From NCBI GenBank assembly GCA_964647485.1, contig CAZYHV010000017.1, positions 18,382 to 82,381 on the forward strand: DNA of 64,000 bases, written 5' to 3'. The notes under the pieces are model-generated. The model searched no databases and had not been told where the DNA came from. It worked only from the letters and a program-made list of their open reading frames with translations. Shown here piece after piece: positions 24,436-34,534 of this stretch. The position numbers were made by a program, and so were the translations under genes. This DNA is from FW021-bin31 sp964647485 (lineage in GTDB: Bacteria > Bacteroidota > Bacteroidia > Chitinophagales > Chitinophagaceae). Positions within the stretch are counted from its first letter, which is position 1. The number at the start of each line of letters is the position of its first letter.

Positions 24436-25008
24436 ATGGAAAATACTACCGTACATATCAAAAATATGGTTTGTGGAAGGTGTATTAAATCGGTGACCGA
24501 GATTTTCAAAACATTAGATATTCCTACAGAAGATATCCAATTAGGAGAAGTAAAATTACGTCATCCCCTTTCAAAAGAACAACAATCGCAACTGTCAGAA
24601 AAATTAGAATTGGAAGGTTTTGAACGCATTGACGACTATCATTCTTCTCTTATTTCCGCTATTAAAAATGCCATTATTTCTTTGGTACACTATAAGGATC
24701 TTTCAGCATTCAATAAAAATATTTCTCAATACCTCACTGAGAAATTAAATAAAGATTATCATTATCTGAGCAAACTTTTCTCTGCATCCGAAAATACAAC
24801 CATAGAAAAATTTGTCATTAATCAAAAAATAGAAAAAGCAAAGGAGTTATTGGTATATGATGAATTAACCCTCAATGAAATAGCTATACAATTAGGATAC
24901 AGTAGCAGCGCCCATCTTTCGGGACAATTTAAAAGAGCAACCGGGTTCAATCCGAGTGAATTTAAAAAATTAAAACATCATTCACGGAAATCCCTTGACC
25001 AGATATAA
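24436..25008 (+). CDS. AraC-family regulator with HMA-like N-terminal domain
   Basis: 190 residues. The first 70 resemble a heavy-metal-associated domain with a metal-binding MVCGRC motif (C13, C16). The last 75 are an AraC helix-turn-helix (IEKAKELLVYDELTLNEIAI, then GYSSSAHLSGQFKRATGFNP). The middle links them with a helical stretch. Such fusions occur in Bacteroidota near metal-efflux or other metal genes and probably sense copper or another soft metal directly. No efflux gene lies beside it here; the divergent isomerase-FGE operon is the nearest possible target, and FGE uses copper. Target assignment is inference. Confidence 0.87.
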   Translation: MENTTVHIKNMVCGRCIKSVTEIFKTLDIPTEDIQLGEVKLRHPLSKEQQSQLSEKLELEGFERIDDYHSSLISAIKNAIISLVHYKDLSAFNKNISQYLTEKLNKDYHYLSKLFSASENTTIEKFVINQKIEKAKELLVYDELTLNEIAIQLGYSSSAHLSGQFKRATGFNPSEFKKLKHHSRKSLDQI

Positions 25009-25021
25009 TACAGACGACCTC

Positions 25022-25627
25022 TTATTCTGCAGAAGTCTGATTCAGACCGTCAATTACAGCTTCCGTAATATTATAGGCTTTATTTTTATATAGAATGGGA
25101 GAAAGTCCACTGGAATATGAAAATATATAATCATAATGTTTTCCCTGATTATATTTCTCCAAAAATCCATTTAACCGATTGTGTAAATCTTCATTAAAGC
25201 TTTGCTGTTGTTGCATCAATTGATTCTGCAATTGTTGTTGGCGTTTTTGAAGAGCCTGCCGTTTTTGCATTATCTTTTTTTCTGCCGCCTGTCCTTCTGC
25301 CTGTGTCATCGTACCGGTCTTGGCCTTCTCTTGTAATTTCTTGATATCACTTTGGATAGCTTGAGATTTTGTTGCCAATTCTTTCTGAATACTCTGTTTT
25401 TTCTTATCCAGCTCCGCTCCTTTTTTCTGAAAATACGTATAATTCGCCTCTAAAGAATCTAAATTTACATAGGCAATCTTTAGCCTATTATCCTTTATTT
25501 CAGTTTGATTTGTCTTTTCAGCTTGTGAATTTTTATTATACTTTGCTACAGTTTGGAAGTGTAAGTAAAATAATACTCCTACTAAAACCAGCAGTACAAT
25601 ATTTAAAATTAAGGAGAGTTTCTTCAT
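25022..25627 (-). CDS. OmpH/Skp-like periplasmic chaperone
   Basis: 201 residues. An N-terminal signal or anchor (about 1-22, LNIVLLVLVGVLF) is followed by the OmpH/Skp layout. First comes a short beta segment (RLKIAYVNLDSLEANY), then a long Lys/Gln-rich coiled coil (about 65-160, QKRQALQKRQQQLQNQLMQQ). The C-terminal strand pair follows (YDYIFSYSSGLSPILYKNKA). These trimers hold unfolded outer-membrane proteins in the periplasm. It lies just after rpoC on the same strand, separated from it by a terminator. Confidence 0.85.
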   Translation of the reverse strand: MKKLSLILNIVLLVLVGVLFYLHFQTVAKYNKNSQAEKTNQTEIKDNRLKIAYVNLDSLEANYTYFQKKGAELDKKKQSIQKELATKSQAIQSDIKKLQEKAKTGTMTQAEGQAAEKKIMQKRQALQKRQQQLQNQLMQQQQSFNEDLHNRLNGFLEKYNQGKHYDYIFSYSSGLSPILYKNKAYNITEAVIDGLNQTSAE

Positions 25628-25666
25628 TTTAAAACATTTAATACTATAAGTGATTCAATTATAAAC

Positions 25667-25708
25667 AAATAAGAGGTAACCTATCTGTTAAGGCAACCTC
25701 TTATTTTT
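25667..25708 (-). terminator. Terminator after rpoC
   Basis: On the minus strand AATAAGAGGTTGCC pairs with GGTTACCTCTTATT (two mismatches) around an 11-base loop, followed by a T-rich tail. It ends the rplK-rpoC operon before the OmpH gene. Confidence 0.75.
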
Positions 25709-25722
25709 AATTCAAAATTAAA

Positions 25723-28700
25723 TTATTCTTCTTCATCAAAAGCTTCTACCGCTTTTAGCGATTCCAAATGTTCCAGGCTATCCTTAGAGCCGACAACCAA
25801 ATCGGTATATTCCGGTAATCCGGTACCTGCCGGAATCTGATGACCGGTAATGACATTCTCTTTTAAGCCCGCCATTTTATCCAGTTTACCGGCAATAGCA
25901 GCTTTAGACAACACCTTGGTAGTTTCCTGGAAGGAAGCAGCAGAAATCCAGCTACGCGTCCCCAGAGAAGCCTTTGTAATACCTAATAACAAAGGACTGG
26001 AAGTGGCCGGCTGTGCATCCCGATATTCGACTAATTTTTTATCGGCACGGCGCAATTGAGAATTTTCTTCTCTTAATTGCCTTAAAGTCACAATTTGTCC
26101 TGCTCTCAATGTTTCAGAATCTCCCGGATCTTCAATACACTTTTTGTCAAAGATCTGGTCATTTCCTTCAAAGAAGTCGAATTTATCAACAGTATCTACT
26201 TCTAAGAATTTAGTATCCCCCGGATCTTCAATCTTCACTTTACGCATCATCTGCTTAACGATAACCTCAATATGTTTATCATTTAATTTCACACCCTGTA
26301 AACGATAAACTTCCTGAATTTCATTTACCAGATAGGACTGTACCGCATGAGGACCTTTAATTTCAAGGATATCTTTAGGAGCAACAGCTCCTTCTGACAG
26401 AGAAGCTCCGGCTTTAATAAAGTCTCCTTCTTGTACAAGAATATGTCGAGTCAAGGGAACAAGATACTTCTTGGTTACTCCATCCTTAGCTTCCACTCTG
26501 ATTTCCCGATTTCCGCGCTTGATGTTACCAAAGCTTACCACACCATCAATAGCAGAAACTACTGCCGGATTGGAAGGATTCCGAGCTTCAAACAATTCAG
26601 TCACTCTTGGAAGACCTCCGGTAATATCCTTATTCTTACCAAGTACACGTGGAATCTTGACTATCGCCTCTCCTTGTTTTACTTCATCTCCTTCATGCAC
26701 CGTAACATGAGATCCTACCGGTAGGTTATAGGATTTTCCTTCTTTCTTTGGATTACCAATATAAATCGTTGGAATCTTCTTCTTATCCTTACTTTCGATA
26801 ATCACTTTTTCTCTATGCCCCGTCTGTTCATCAGCTTCTTCTCTATAGGTAATTCCATCTTCCATACCTCCAAACTTAACAGCACCACTTGCTTCAGAGA
26901 CAATAACAGCATTATACGGATCCCAAGAACAAATTTCATTTCCTTTCTCTACTTTTTGACCATCTTTTAATTTCAAAATAGCTCCATAAGGAATATTATA
27001 AGTCGTAAGTAGCCGGTCATCATCAGACATTATTCTAATTTCACCCGTTCGGCCGATCACAATTTGTTCTACTTCTCCTTCATCCGTCTCATGATCGATT
27101 GTCCGCAATCCATCAAAATGGGCTTCGCCCGTAAATTTGGTATTCAACTGAGAATCTACAGAAGTAGCTCCTGCAACACCACCTACGTGGAAGGTACGCA
27201 GGGTCAACTGCGTTCCGGGTTCTCCAATCGACTGTGCTGCAATGATTCCTACAGAATCACCTTTCTGTACTGTGGTTCCGGTGGCTAAGTTTTTACCATA
27301 GCATTTTACACAAACTCCACGATGACTTTCACAGGTAAGAACCGATCTGATCTCTACCGATTCAATGCCACTATCTTCAATCTTATGAGCTAAATCTTCA
27401 GTAATCTCTTCTCCAGAATGGACAATTAATTCTTCCGTTTCCGGATGATAGATATCATGTAAAGATGTCCTTCCCAAGATTCTGTCATATAATGGTTCTA
27501 CAACTTCTTCATTATCCTTCAATGCATCAATCGTAATTCCTCTGAGTGTACCACAATCTTCTTCATTGACAACTACATCCTGAGCAACGTCAACCAAACG
27601 ACGAGTCAAATACCCCGCATCGGCAGTCTTAAGAGCGGTATCGGCCAAACCTTTACGTGCACCGTGTGTAGAAATAAAATACTCCAACACACTTAAGCCA
27701 TCTTTAAAGTTAGCTAAAATAGGATTCTCAATAATTTCAGAACCGGTAGATCCACTCTTTCTGGGTTTCGCCATCAATCCTCTAATTCCTGCCAACTGCT
27801 TTATTTGTTGTTTAGATCCACGAGCACCTGAATCCAACATCATGAATACTGAATTAAATCCTTGTTTATCCGTTGCTAATTCATGGATTAGCGTTTCTGT
27901 CAAGCGGGTATCTACACGAGACCAAACATCAACAATCTGATTGTATCGTTCATTATTAGTAATCAATCCCATGTTATAGTTTTCCCAAACTTCATCCACC
28001 TCATTCTGGGAATCCTGAATCAATTTTGTTTTTATCTCAGGGATAATTAAATCATTAAGACTAAAGGACAATCCTCCTTCATAAGCACTCTTAAATCCTA
28101 GGTCTTTAATATCATCCAGGAAGTCAACAGCAGTAGGAACATCTGTAATTTTTATCACTTCGCCAATAATATTTCGAAGAGATTTTTTGTTCAGTAATTC
28201 ATTAACAAAGCCTACTTTTTCAGGAACAATCTGGTTGAAATAGACCCGTCCTACAGTTGTTTCTGTAAGTTTCTCTACTAAAGAGCCGTCTTTTTCACGA
28301 ACCTTGACTTTCACTCTAATCTGAGCATGAAGATCAACCTTTTTCTCATTCAGGGCAATCAAGACCTCATCCGGAGAATAGAATACACTACCTTCTCCTT
28401 TTATTACCTCTTCCTTCGTACTTTTCTTTGGTTTTGTAATATAATACAAGCCCAATACCATATCTTGAGAGGGTAAGGTAATAGGAGAGCCGTTTTGAGG
28501 ATTCAATATATTATGAGTGGCCAACATCAGGAGCTGGGTCTCCAAGATCGCTGCATTCCCCAAGGGAACATGTACCGCCATTTGGTCACCATCAAAATCC
28601 GCATTAAAAGCACTACAAGCCAAAGGATGCAAACGTATAGCTTTTCCTTCTACCAATCGGGGTTGAAAAGCTTGTATTGAAAGACGGTGCAATGTAGGAG

Positions 28701-30015
28701 CACGGTTCAGCATGATAGGATGCCCTTTCAATACATTTTCTAAAATATCCCAAACCACCGCTTCCTTACGATCTACTAATTTTTTTGCTGACTTAACCGT
28801 CTTGACAATACCTCTTTCAATGAGCTTACGAATGATAAAAGGCTTAAATAATTCAGCAGCCATATCTTTCGGTAAACCACACTCATTCATTTTTAATTCC
28901 GGACCAACCACAATAACCGAACGACCGGAATAGTCTACACGTTTTCCAAGCAAGTTTTGACGGAAACGACCTTTTTTCCCTTTCAAGATATCACTTAAAG
29001 ACTTCAATGGTCTTCCACCTTCTGCTTTTACGGCATTTGATTTACGAGAATTATCAAACAAGGAATCTACGGACTCCTGAAGCATTCTCTTTTCATTTCT
29101 CAGAATAACTTCCGGGGCTTTGATCTCCATCAAACGTTTCAACCGATTGTTACGAATAATTACCCGTCGATATAAATCATTCAAATCAGAAGAAGCAAAA
29201 CGCCCTCCATCTAGTGGAACCAACGGGCGTAGATCCGGAGGAATCACCGGTATATATTGCATGACCATCCATTCCGGACGATTTTCAAAACGAGCATTCG
29301 CATCCCGGGAATCTTCCACCACACTCAATCTTTTCAGTGCCTCTTTTTTACGCTGCTGTGAAGTCTCTGTAGCTGCTTGATGACGAAGATTATAAGAAAG
29401 TTCGTTCAGATTGATTCTCGCCAATAAACTTTGCACTGCTTCAGCTCCCATCTGAGCTATAAATTTATTCGGATCATCATCAGGAAGCATCTGGTTATCG
29501 GGAGGAAGCGTATCCAAGATATCCAGATATTCCTCTTCCGTCAATAAATCCTTCTCTGATAATTTATCTTCACAAACGCCGGGCTGTACCACAGCAAAAC
29601 GTTCATAATAGATAATAGATTCAAGTTTCTTAGAGCTCAACCCCAATAAATAACCAATCTTATTGGGCAGAGATTTAAAAAACCAAATATGAACAACAGG
29701 GACAACTAATTTAATATGTCCCATACGTTCACGTCTTACCTTTTTCTCTGTCACCTCAACACCACAACGATCACAAACAATCCCTTTGTATCTGATTCGT
29801 TTATATTTACCACAATAACATTCGTAATCCTTTACGGGTCCAAAAATCCTTTCACAAAATAAACCATCTCTTTCCGGTTTATAGGTACGATAGTTTATTG
29901 TTTCCGGTTTAAGCACTTCACCATAAGACCGCTCCAGAATGGTATCCGGAGAAGAAAGTCCAATAGTGATATTCTTGAAACTCGACTTAGGGCGATTTTC
30001 CTTTTTGAGTGCCAT
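25723..30015 (-). CDS. rpoC: DNA-directed RNA polymerase subunit beta'
   Basis: 1430 residues, full length for Bacteroidota. The N-terminal zinc site (CYCGKYKRIRYKGIVCDRCG), the catalytic magnesium motif NADFDGDQMAVH and the second zinc site (CGTLRG ... CESHRGVCVKCYG) are all present. The bridge-helix/trigger-loop region (LRTFHVGGVAG) and the C-terminal omega-contact segment are also intact. It forms the polymerase active centre with the beta subunit. It starts 23 bases after the rpoB stop, and the acidic tail (EAFDEEE) is typical. Confidence 0.99.
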   Translation of the reverse strand: MALKKENRPKSSFKNITIGLSSPDTILERSYGEVLKPETINYRTYKPERDGLFCERIFGPVKDYECYCGKYKRIRYKGIVCDRCGVEVTEKKVRRERMGHIKLVVPVVHIWFFKSLPNKIGYLLGLSSKKLESIIYYERFAVVQPGVCEDKLSEKDLLTEEEYLDILDTLPPDNQMLPDDDPNKFIAQMGAEAVQSLLARINLNELSYNLRHQAATETSQQRKKEALKRLSVVEDSRDANARFENRPEWMVMQYIPVIPPDLRPLVPLDGGRFASSDLNDLYRRVIIRNNRLKRLMEIKAPEVILRNEKRMLQESVDSLFDNSRKSNAVKAEGGRPLKSLSDILKGKKGRFRQNLLGKRVDYSGRSVIVVGPELKMNECGLPKDMAAELFKPFIIRKLIERGIVKTVKSAKKLVDRKEAVVWDILENVLKGHPIMLNRAPTLHRLSIQAFQPRLVEGKAIRLHPLACSAFNADFDGDQMAVHVPLGNAAILETQLLMLATHNILNPQNGSPITLPSQDMVLGLYYITKPKKSTKEEVIKGEGSVFYSPDEVLIALNEKKVDLHAQIRVKVKVREKDGSLVEKLTETTVGRVYFNQIVPEKVGFVNELLNKKSLRNIIGEVIKITDVPTAVDFLDDIKDLGFKSAYEGGLSFSLNDLIIPEIKTKLIQDSQNEVDEVWENYNMGLITNNERYNQIVDVWSRVDTRLTETLIHELATDKQGFNSVFMMLDSGARGSKQQIKQLAGIRGLMAKPRKSGSTGSEIIENPILANFKDGLSVLEYFISTHGARKGLADTALKTADAGYLTRRLVDVAQDVVVNEEDCGTLRGITIDALKDNEEVVEPLYDRILGRTSLHDIYHPETEELIVHSGEEITEDLAHKIEDSGIESVEIRSVLTCESHRGVCVKCYGKNLATGTTVQKGDSVGIIAAQSIGEPGTQLTLRTFHVGGVAGATSVDSQLNTKFTGEAHFDGLRTIDHETDEGEVEQIVIGRTGEIRIMSDDDRLLTTYNIPYGAILKLKDGQKVEKGNEICSWDPYNAVIVSEASGAVKFGGMEDGITYREEADEQTGHREKVIIESKDKKKIPTIYIGNPKKEGKSYNLPVGSHVTVHEGDEVKQGEAIVKIPRVLGKNKDITGGLPRVTELFEARNPSNPAVVSAIDGVVSFGNIKRGNREIRVEAKDGVTKKYLVPLTRHILVQEGDFIKAGASLSEGAVAPKDILEIKGPHAVQSYLVNEIQEVYRLQGVKLNDKHIEVIVKQMMRKVKIEDPGDTKFLEVDTVDKFDFFEGNDQIFDKKCIEDPGDSETLRAGQIVTLRQLREENSQLRRADKKLVEYRDAQPATSSPLLLGITKASLGTRSWISAASFQETTKVLSKAAIAGKLDKMAGLKENVITGHQIPAGTGLPEYTDLVVGSKDSLEHLESLKAVEAFDEEE

Positions 30016-30038
30016 AATTATTATTTATTAATGAGTAA

Positions 30039-33000
30039 TTAATCAAATTTTAAATCCAAACCAAGGCCTTTCAGCTCATGAATCAAGACATTAAAGGACT
30101 CCGGCACCCCGGCTTTCGGGATATTATCGCCCTTCACTATAGATTCATAGGCTTTTGCACGACCATTAATATCATCAGACTTAATCGTCAACATTTCCTG
30201 AAGAGTATTAGAAGCACCATAGGCTTCCAATGCCCACACTTCCATTTCTCCAAAACGCTGTCCACCAAACTGTGCTTTACCACCAAGAGGCTGTTGCGTA
30301 ATCAAGGAGTAGGGTCCTATCGAACGAGCATGGATTTTATCTTCTACAAGGTGATGCAATTTCAACATATACATAACCCCTACAGTTGCTCTCTGATCAA
30401 AGCGTTCTCCACTTGCTCCATCATACAGATGTGCATGCCCAAATTCAGGCAAACCGGCTTTATCAATATATTCGGCAATTTCATCTCTAGATGCACCATC
30501 GAAAATAGGAGTAGCAAAATTCACTCCCAGTTTCAATCCTGCCCATCCTAAAATCGTTTCGTAAATCTGACCAATATTCATTCGGGAAGGTACACCTAAT
30601 GGATTTAATACGACATCCATTGGCGTTCCATCTTCCATGAAAGGCATGTCTTCTTCACGAACGATCTTGGCAACAATCCCCTTGTTACCATGACGTCCTG
30701 CCATTTTATCTCCTACGGTCAACTTCCTTTTGGTTGCCAAATAGACCTTTGCTAATTTCAATACTCCGGAAGGGAGTTCATCACCGATAGAAATACTGAA
30801 TTTCTTTCTTTTATAATGTCCCAGCTCTTCATTATACTTAATTGTATAATTATGCAAGAGGGTATTAATGAGATCATTTGTTTCCTCATCATCCGTCCAA
30901 CCCAAAGGATTTACATTCAGATAATCAATTTCTGAAAGGTTATTCTTTGAAAATTTACCCTCCTGAGGAATTAACATTTCCCCAAAATTATTAGAGACAC
31001 CGGCACTTTCATGCCCCTCCAATAATTCCAATAATTTATCCTGAAGCAACTGCAAAAGCTCTTCTTCATTCTTTTGATGTGCTTTATCTAATTTTTCTAG
31101 AGCCACTTTTTCATTGGCCTTGGTACTTTTATCTTTCTTTACTCTGGAATACAGATGTTTTTCAAGTACTACGCCTTGAGTGGAGGGAGGTGCTTTCAAA
31201 GAAGCATCTTTTGCATCTCCGGCTTTATCTCCAAATATGGCTCTAAGTAATTTTTCTTCCGGCGTAGGATCACTCTCTCCTTTAGGAGTAATCTTACCAA
31301 TCAGAATATCTCCTTCTTTCACATGTGCTCCTACACGAACCACTCCATTTTCGTCCAAATTTTTTGTTGCTTCTTCACTTACATTTGGAATATCTGCAGT
31401 CAATTCTTCCGGACCAAGCTTGGTTTCACGAACCTGAAGATCATATTGTGAGATATGTACAGAAGTGTACCAATCTTCTCTTACTACTTTTTCAGATATA
31501 ACGATAGCATCCTCAAAATTATATCCTTTCCAAGGCATGAAAGCTACTTTCAGGTTACGACCTAAAGCTAGTTCTCCATTTCGCGTAGCATATCCTTCTG
31601 TAAGGAAATCGCCGGAATTTACCTTTTGTCCCTTTACTACACAAGGACGAAGGTTCATGGCTGTATTATGATTGGTTTTCTTGAATTTTGTTAATTCATA
31701 TACTTTCAAGTCGTCCTCAAAAGAGACTAATTTTTCCATCTTATCCCGTTCATAACGAACGCGAATTTCTCTGGCATCTACATATTCAACAACCCCGTCT
31801 TTTTCGGCAATAATTTGCAAACGAGAATCAAGAGCTGCTCTTCCTTCCAATCCGGTACCCACAATAGGTTCTTCCGGATGAATCAAAGGAACAGCCTGAC
31901 GTTGCATGTTCGAACCCATCAATGCACGATTCGCATCATCGTGCTCCAAGAAAGGAATCAAAGACGCGCTTAGACCTACAATCTGGTTAGGCGCAATGTC
32001 CATAAATTGAACTTCTTCTTTTTCCAATACAGGGAATTCACCGGTATCCCTAGATTTAATTCTATCGCTTAATAGATTTCCTTGTTCATCCAAGGGAGCA
32101 TTGGCTTGTGCTATTCGAGCTCCATCTTCTTCTTCTGCACTCAGGAATCGGTAATTATCTAAATCTACCTTTCCTTCTTTCACTTTTCTATAAGGCGTTT
32201 CAATAAAGCCCATCCCATTAATCTTTGCATGCACACACAAAGTAGAAATCAGTCCAATATTCGGACCTTCCGGGGTTTCAATTGTACAAAGCCGACCATA
32301 GTGAGAATAATGCACATCTCGCACCTCAAATCCGGCACGTTCACGACTCAAGCCTCCCGGTCCAAGCGCAGATATACGTCTTTTATGGGTAATTTCTGCC
32401 AATGGATTGGTCTGATCCAAAAATTGTGATAATTGTGAAGTACCAAAAAAGGAATTAATCACGGCAGAAAGGGTTCTAGCATTAATCAAATCTACAGGAG
32501 TGAAGACCTCATTATCTCTTACATTCATCCTTTCTCTAATCGTACGAGCCATACGAGCCAAGCCAACACCAAATTGTGCATATAATTGCTCTCCTACTGT
32601 ACGAACACGACGATTGCTCAAGTGATCAATATCATCCACTTCAGCTTTACCATTGCTTAAGCGAACCAGATATTTAATGATCGCAATGATATCATTCTTA
32701 CTTAGTACCTGAGAATCAATATCACTAGCTAATCCTAATTTTTTATTAATTTTATAACGCCCAACTTCTCCCAGATTATACCGCTTATTTGAGAAAAACA
32801 ATTTGTCAATGATTCCTCTGGCAGTTTCATTATCCGGCGCATCAGAACCTCTTAATTGGCGATAAATATTTTGAACAGCCTCCAATTCAGAATTAGAAGT
32901 ATCCTTATTTAGCGTATTATATATAATGGCATAGTCACCACTCACTTCTTCTTTTTGCAAAAAGATCGTATCCACGTCAAGTTCGAGAATCATTTCAATA

Positions 33001-33848
33001 TTATCCTCATCTAAAACACTATCTCTTTCAAGGACAACCTCATTTCTTTCTATAGACACTACTTCTCCGGTGTCTTCGTCAACAAAATCCTCAACCCAAC
33101 TCCGCAATACTCTGGCAGCTAATCTCTTTCCTTCATTTTTTTCTAATGCCTTGCGATCAACTTTTACTTCATCAGCAATGTCAAATAATTCAAGGATATC
33201 TTTATCTGTCTCAAATCCAATAGAACGTAATAATGTGGTAACAGGGAATTTCTTTTTCCGATCAATGTAGGCATACATTACATTGTTAATATCCGTGGCA
33301 AACTCCATCCATGCGCCTTTAAAAGGGATTACACGCGCAGAGTAAATCTTCGTTCCATTGGGATGGTAAGATTGACCAAAGAACACCCCCGGAGAACGAT
33401 GTAGCTGGGAAACAACCACTCGTTCGGCACCATTAATAACAAAGGTACCTTTAGGGGTCATATAAGGGATATTTCCTAAGAAAACATCCTGAATAATAGT
33501 CTGAAAGTCAACATGTTCTTCGTCATTACAACTTAACCGGAGTTTGGCCTTCAGCGGAACCGCATAAGTCAATCCTCTCTCCATACATTCATTAAGTGTA
33601 TAACGGGGAGGATCTACATAATAATCTAAAAATTCAAGATTGAAAATATTCCGTGTATCTGTAATCGGAAAGTTTTCATTAAATACCTTAAAAAGACCTT
33701 CATCTTCACGCCTATCCGGAGTTGTTTCTAATTGGAAGAAATCTTTAAAAGATTGGATTTGGATTCCTAATAAATCGGGAGTTTCAGCAACTCTACTAAT
33801 TTTCCCGAAGTTTATTCTTTCGCGAGTTTGCGCTTTATTTTGAGACAT
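30039..33848 (-). CDS. rpoB: DNA-directed RNA polymerase subunit beta
   Basis: 1269 residues. Hallmarks present include the rifampicin region (GTSQLSQFLDQTNPLAEITH, then KRRISALGPGGLSRERAGFE), which reads wild-type with no common resistance substitution. The conserved ALMGSNMQRQAVPL and the C-terminal clamp segment (GGQRFGEMEVWALEAYGA) are also intact. It follows a structured 200-base gap after rplL, where partial termination could set the ratio of ribosomal protein to polymerase. Confidence 0.99.
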   Translation of the reverse strand: MSQNKAQTRERINFGKISRVAETPDLLGIQIQSFKDFFQLETTPDRREDEGLFKVFNENFPITDTRNIFNLEFLDYYVDPPRYTLNECMERGLTYAVPLKAKLRLSCNDEEHVDFQTIIQDVFLGNIPYMTPKGTFVINGAERVVVSQLHRSPGVFFGQSYHPNGTKIYSARVIPFKGAWMEFATDINNVMYAYIDRKKKFPVTTLLRSIGFETDKDILELFDIADEVKVDRKALEKNEGKRLAARVLRSWVEDFVDEDTGEVVSIERNEVVLERDSVLDEDNIEMILELDVDTIFLQKEEVSGDYAIIYNTLNKDTSNSELEAVQNIYRQLRGSDAPDNETARGIIDKLFFSNKRYNLGEVGRYKINKKLGLASDIDSQVLSKNDIIAIIKYLVRLSNGKAEVDDIDHLSNRRVRTVGEQLYAQFGVGLARMARTIRERMNVRDNEVFTPVDLINARTLSAVINSFFGTSQLSQFLDQTNPLAEITHKRRISALGPGGLSRERAGFEVRDVHYSHYGRLCTIETPEGPNIGLISTLCVHAKINGMGFIETPYRKVKEGKVDLDNYRFLSAEEEDGARIAQANAPLDEQGNLLSDRIKSRDTGEFPVLEKEEVQFMDIAPNQIVGLSASLIPFLEHDDANRALMGSNMQRQAVPLIHPEEPIVGTGLEGRAALDSRLQIIAEKDGVVEYVDAREIRVRYERDKMEKLVSFEDDLKVYELTKFKKTNHNTAMNLRPCVVKGQKVNSGDFLTEGYATRNGELALGRNLKVAFMPWKGYNFEDAIVISEKVVREDWYTSVHISQYDLQVRETKLGPEELTADIPNVSEEATKNLDENGVVRVGAHVKEGDILIGKITPKGESDPTPEEKLLRAIFGDKAGDAKDASLKAPPSTQGVVLEKHLYSRVKKDKSTKANEKVALEKLDKAHQKNEEELLQLLQDKLLELLEGHESAGVSNNFGEMLIPQEGKFSKNNLSEIDYLNVNPLGWTDDEETNDLINTLLHNYTIKYNEELGHYKRKKFSISIGDELPSGVLKLAKVYLATKRKLTVGDKMAGRHGNKGIVAKIVREEDMPFMEDGTPMDVVLNPLGVPSRMNIGQIYETILGWAGLKLGVNFATPIFDGASRDEIAEYIDKAGLPEFGHAHLYDGASGERFDQRATVGVMYMLKLHHLVEDKIHARSIGPYSLITQQPLGGKAQFGGQRFGEMEVWALEAYGASNTLQEMLTIKSDDINGRAKAYESIVKGDNIPKAGVPESFNVLIHELKGLGLDLKFD

Positions 33849-33878
33849 ATCTAGCTTTCAGGATTAAAACTCAAATAA

Positions 33879-34039
33879 ACTGTCAACGACAGTATGATAC
33901 CTATTATAAATAGGCTTGTAGCGTAAAAGGTCAAAGGCCACAAGAGGGCCATTGACCTGTAAATTGTTTTACAAGAACCGGGCTTTGTCTTTGTCATAAA
34001 GCCCCTGAAAGGCTCTTCCAAAAACCGGAAGTCCGGTTT
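33879..34039 (-). promoter_or_regulatory. Hairpin-rich rplL-rpoB intercistronic attenuator region
   Basis: In the direction of transcription there are five hairpins in 160 bases. They are AAACCGGA/TCCGGTTT followed by TTT (34022-34039), GGGCTTT/AAAGCCC (33980-34004), TTGTAAA/TTTACAG (33957-33975), GGTCAATGGCC/GGCCTTTGACC (33929-33957) and ACTGTC/GACAGT (33879-33893). The first resembles a weak terminator just after rplL. E. coli has an attenuator and RNase III site at this position; equivalent function here is inferred. Confidence 0.55.
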
Positions 34040-34050
34040 CTAGCCAAAAT

Positions 34051-34428
34051 TTACTTGATTTCAACTTCAGCACCGGCATCTTTCAATTTCTCAGCAATTT
34101 CTTCTGCTTCAGGTTTAGAGATTCCTTCTTTTACAGCTTTAGGAGCGCCGTCTACCAGCTCTTTAGCTTCTTTTAATCCTAATCCTGTAGCATCTTTTGT
34201 TGCTTTTACTACTTTAAGCTTAGCAGATCCTGCACTTTTCAGAATAACATCGAATTCAGTTTGCTCTTCAGCAGCACCACCTTCTTCTCCGCCACCACCG
34301 GCTACCATAACAGGTCCGGATGCTGCAGGTTCGATACCATATTCTTCTTTTAGAATATCAGCAAGCTCATTTACTTCTTTTACTGATAAAGAAACCAGTT
34401 GTTCAGCAAATTCTTTTAAATCAGCCAT
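34051..34428 (-). CDS. rplL: 50S ribosomal protein L7/L12 (bL12)
   Basis: 125 residues. It has the N-terminal dimerisation helices (LKEFAEQLVSLSVKEVNELA), an Ala/Gly/Glu hinge (MVAGGGGEEGGAAEE) and the C-terminal factor-binding domain (KLKVVKATKDATGLGLKEAK, then ELVDGAPKAVKEGI). It forms the flexible stalk that recruits translation GTPases. It lies in the usual place between rplJ and rpoB; 106 bases of hairpin-prone spacer precede it. Confidence 0.99.
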   Translation of the reverse strand: MADLKEFAEQLVSLSVKEVNELADILKEEYGIEPAASGPVMVAGGGGEEGGAAEEQTEFDVILKSAGSAKLKVVKATKDATGLGLKEAKELVDGAPKAVKEGISKPEAEEIAEKLKDAGAEVEIK

Positions 34429-34534
34429 TTTAAAATTGTTTTAATGTTCGTTTAAAAATTAATAATAGGGCTTGGAAGCCATTTTCGGTTAGCTGAATCA
34501 TTCAGCAAGTCGGTCTCTTTAGGAGACTAATATT

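Noticed and set aside
34055..34444. 129-codon plus-strand frame opposite rplL
   Set aside because: It is an antisense shadow of a highly conserved ribosomal gene with Ser/Pro-rich composition typical of reverse frames.
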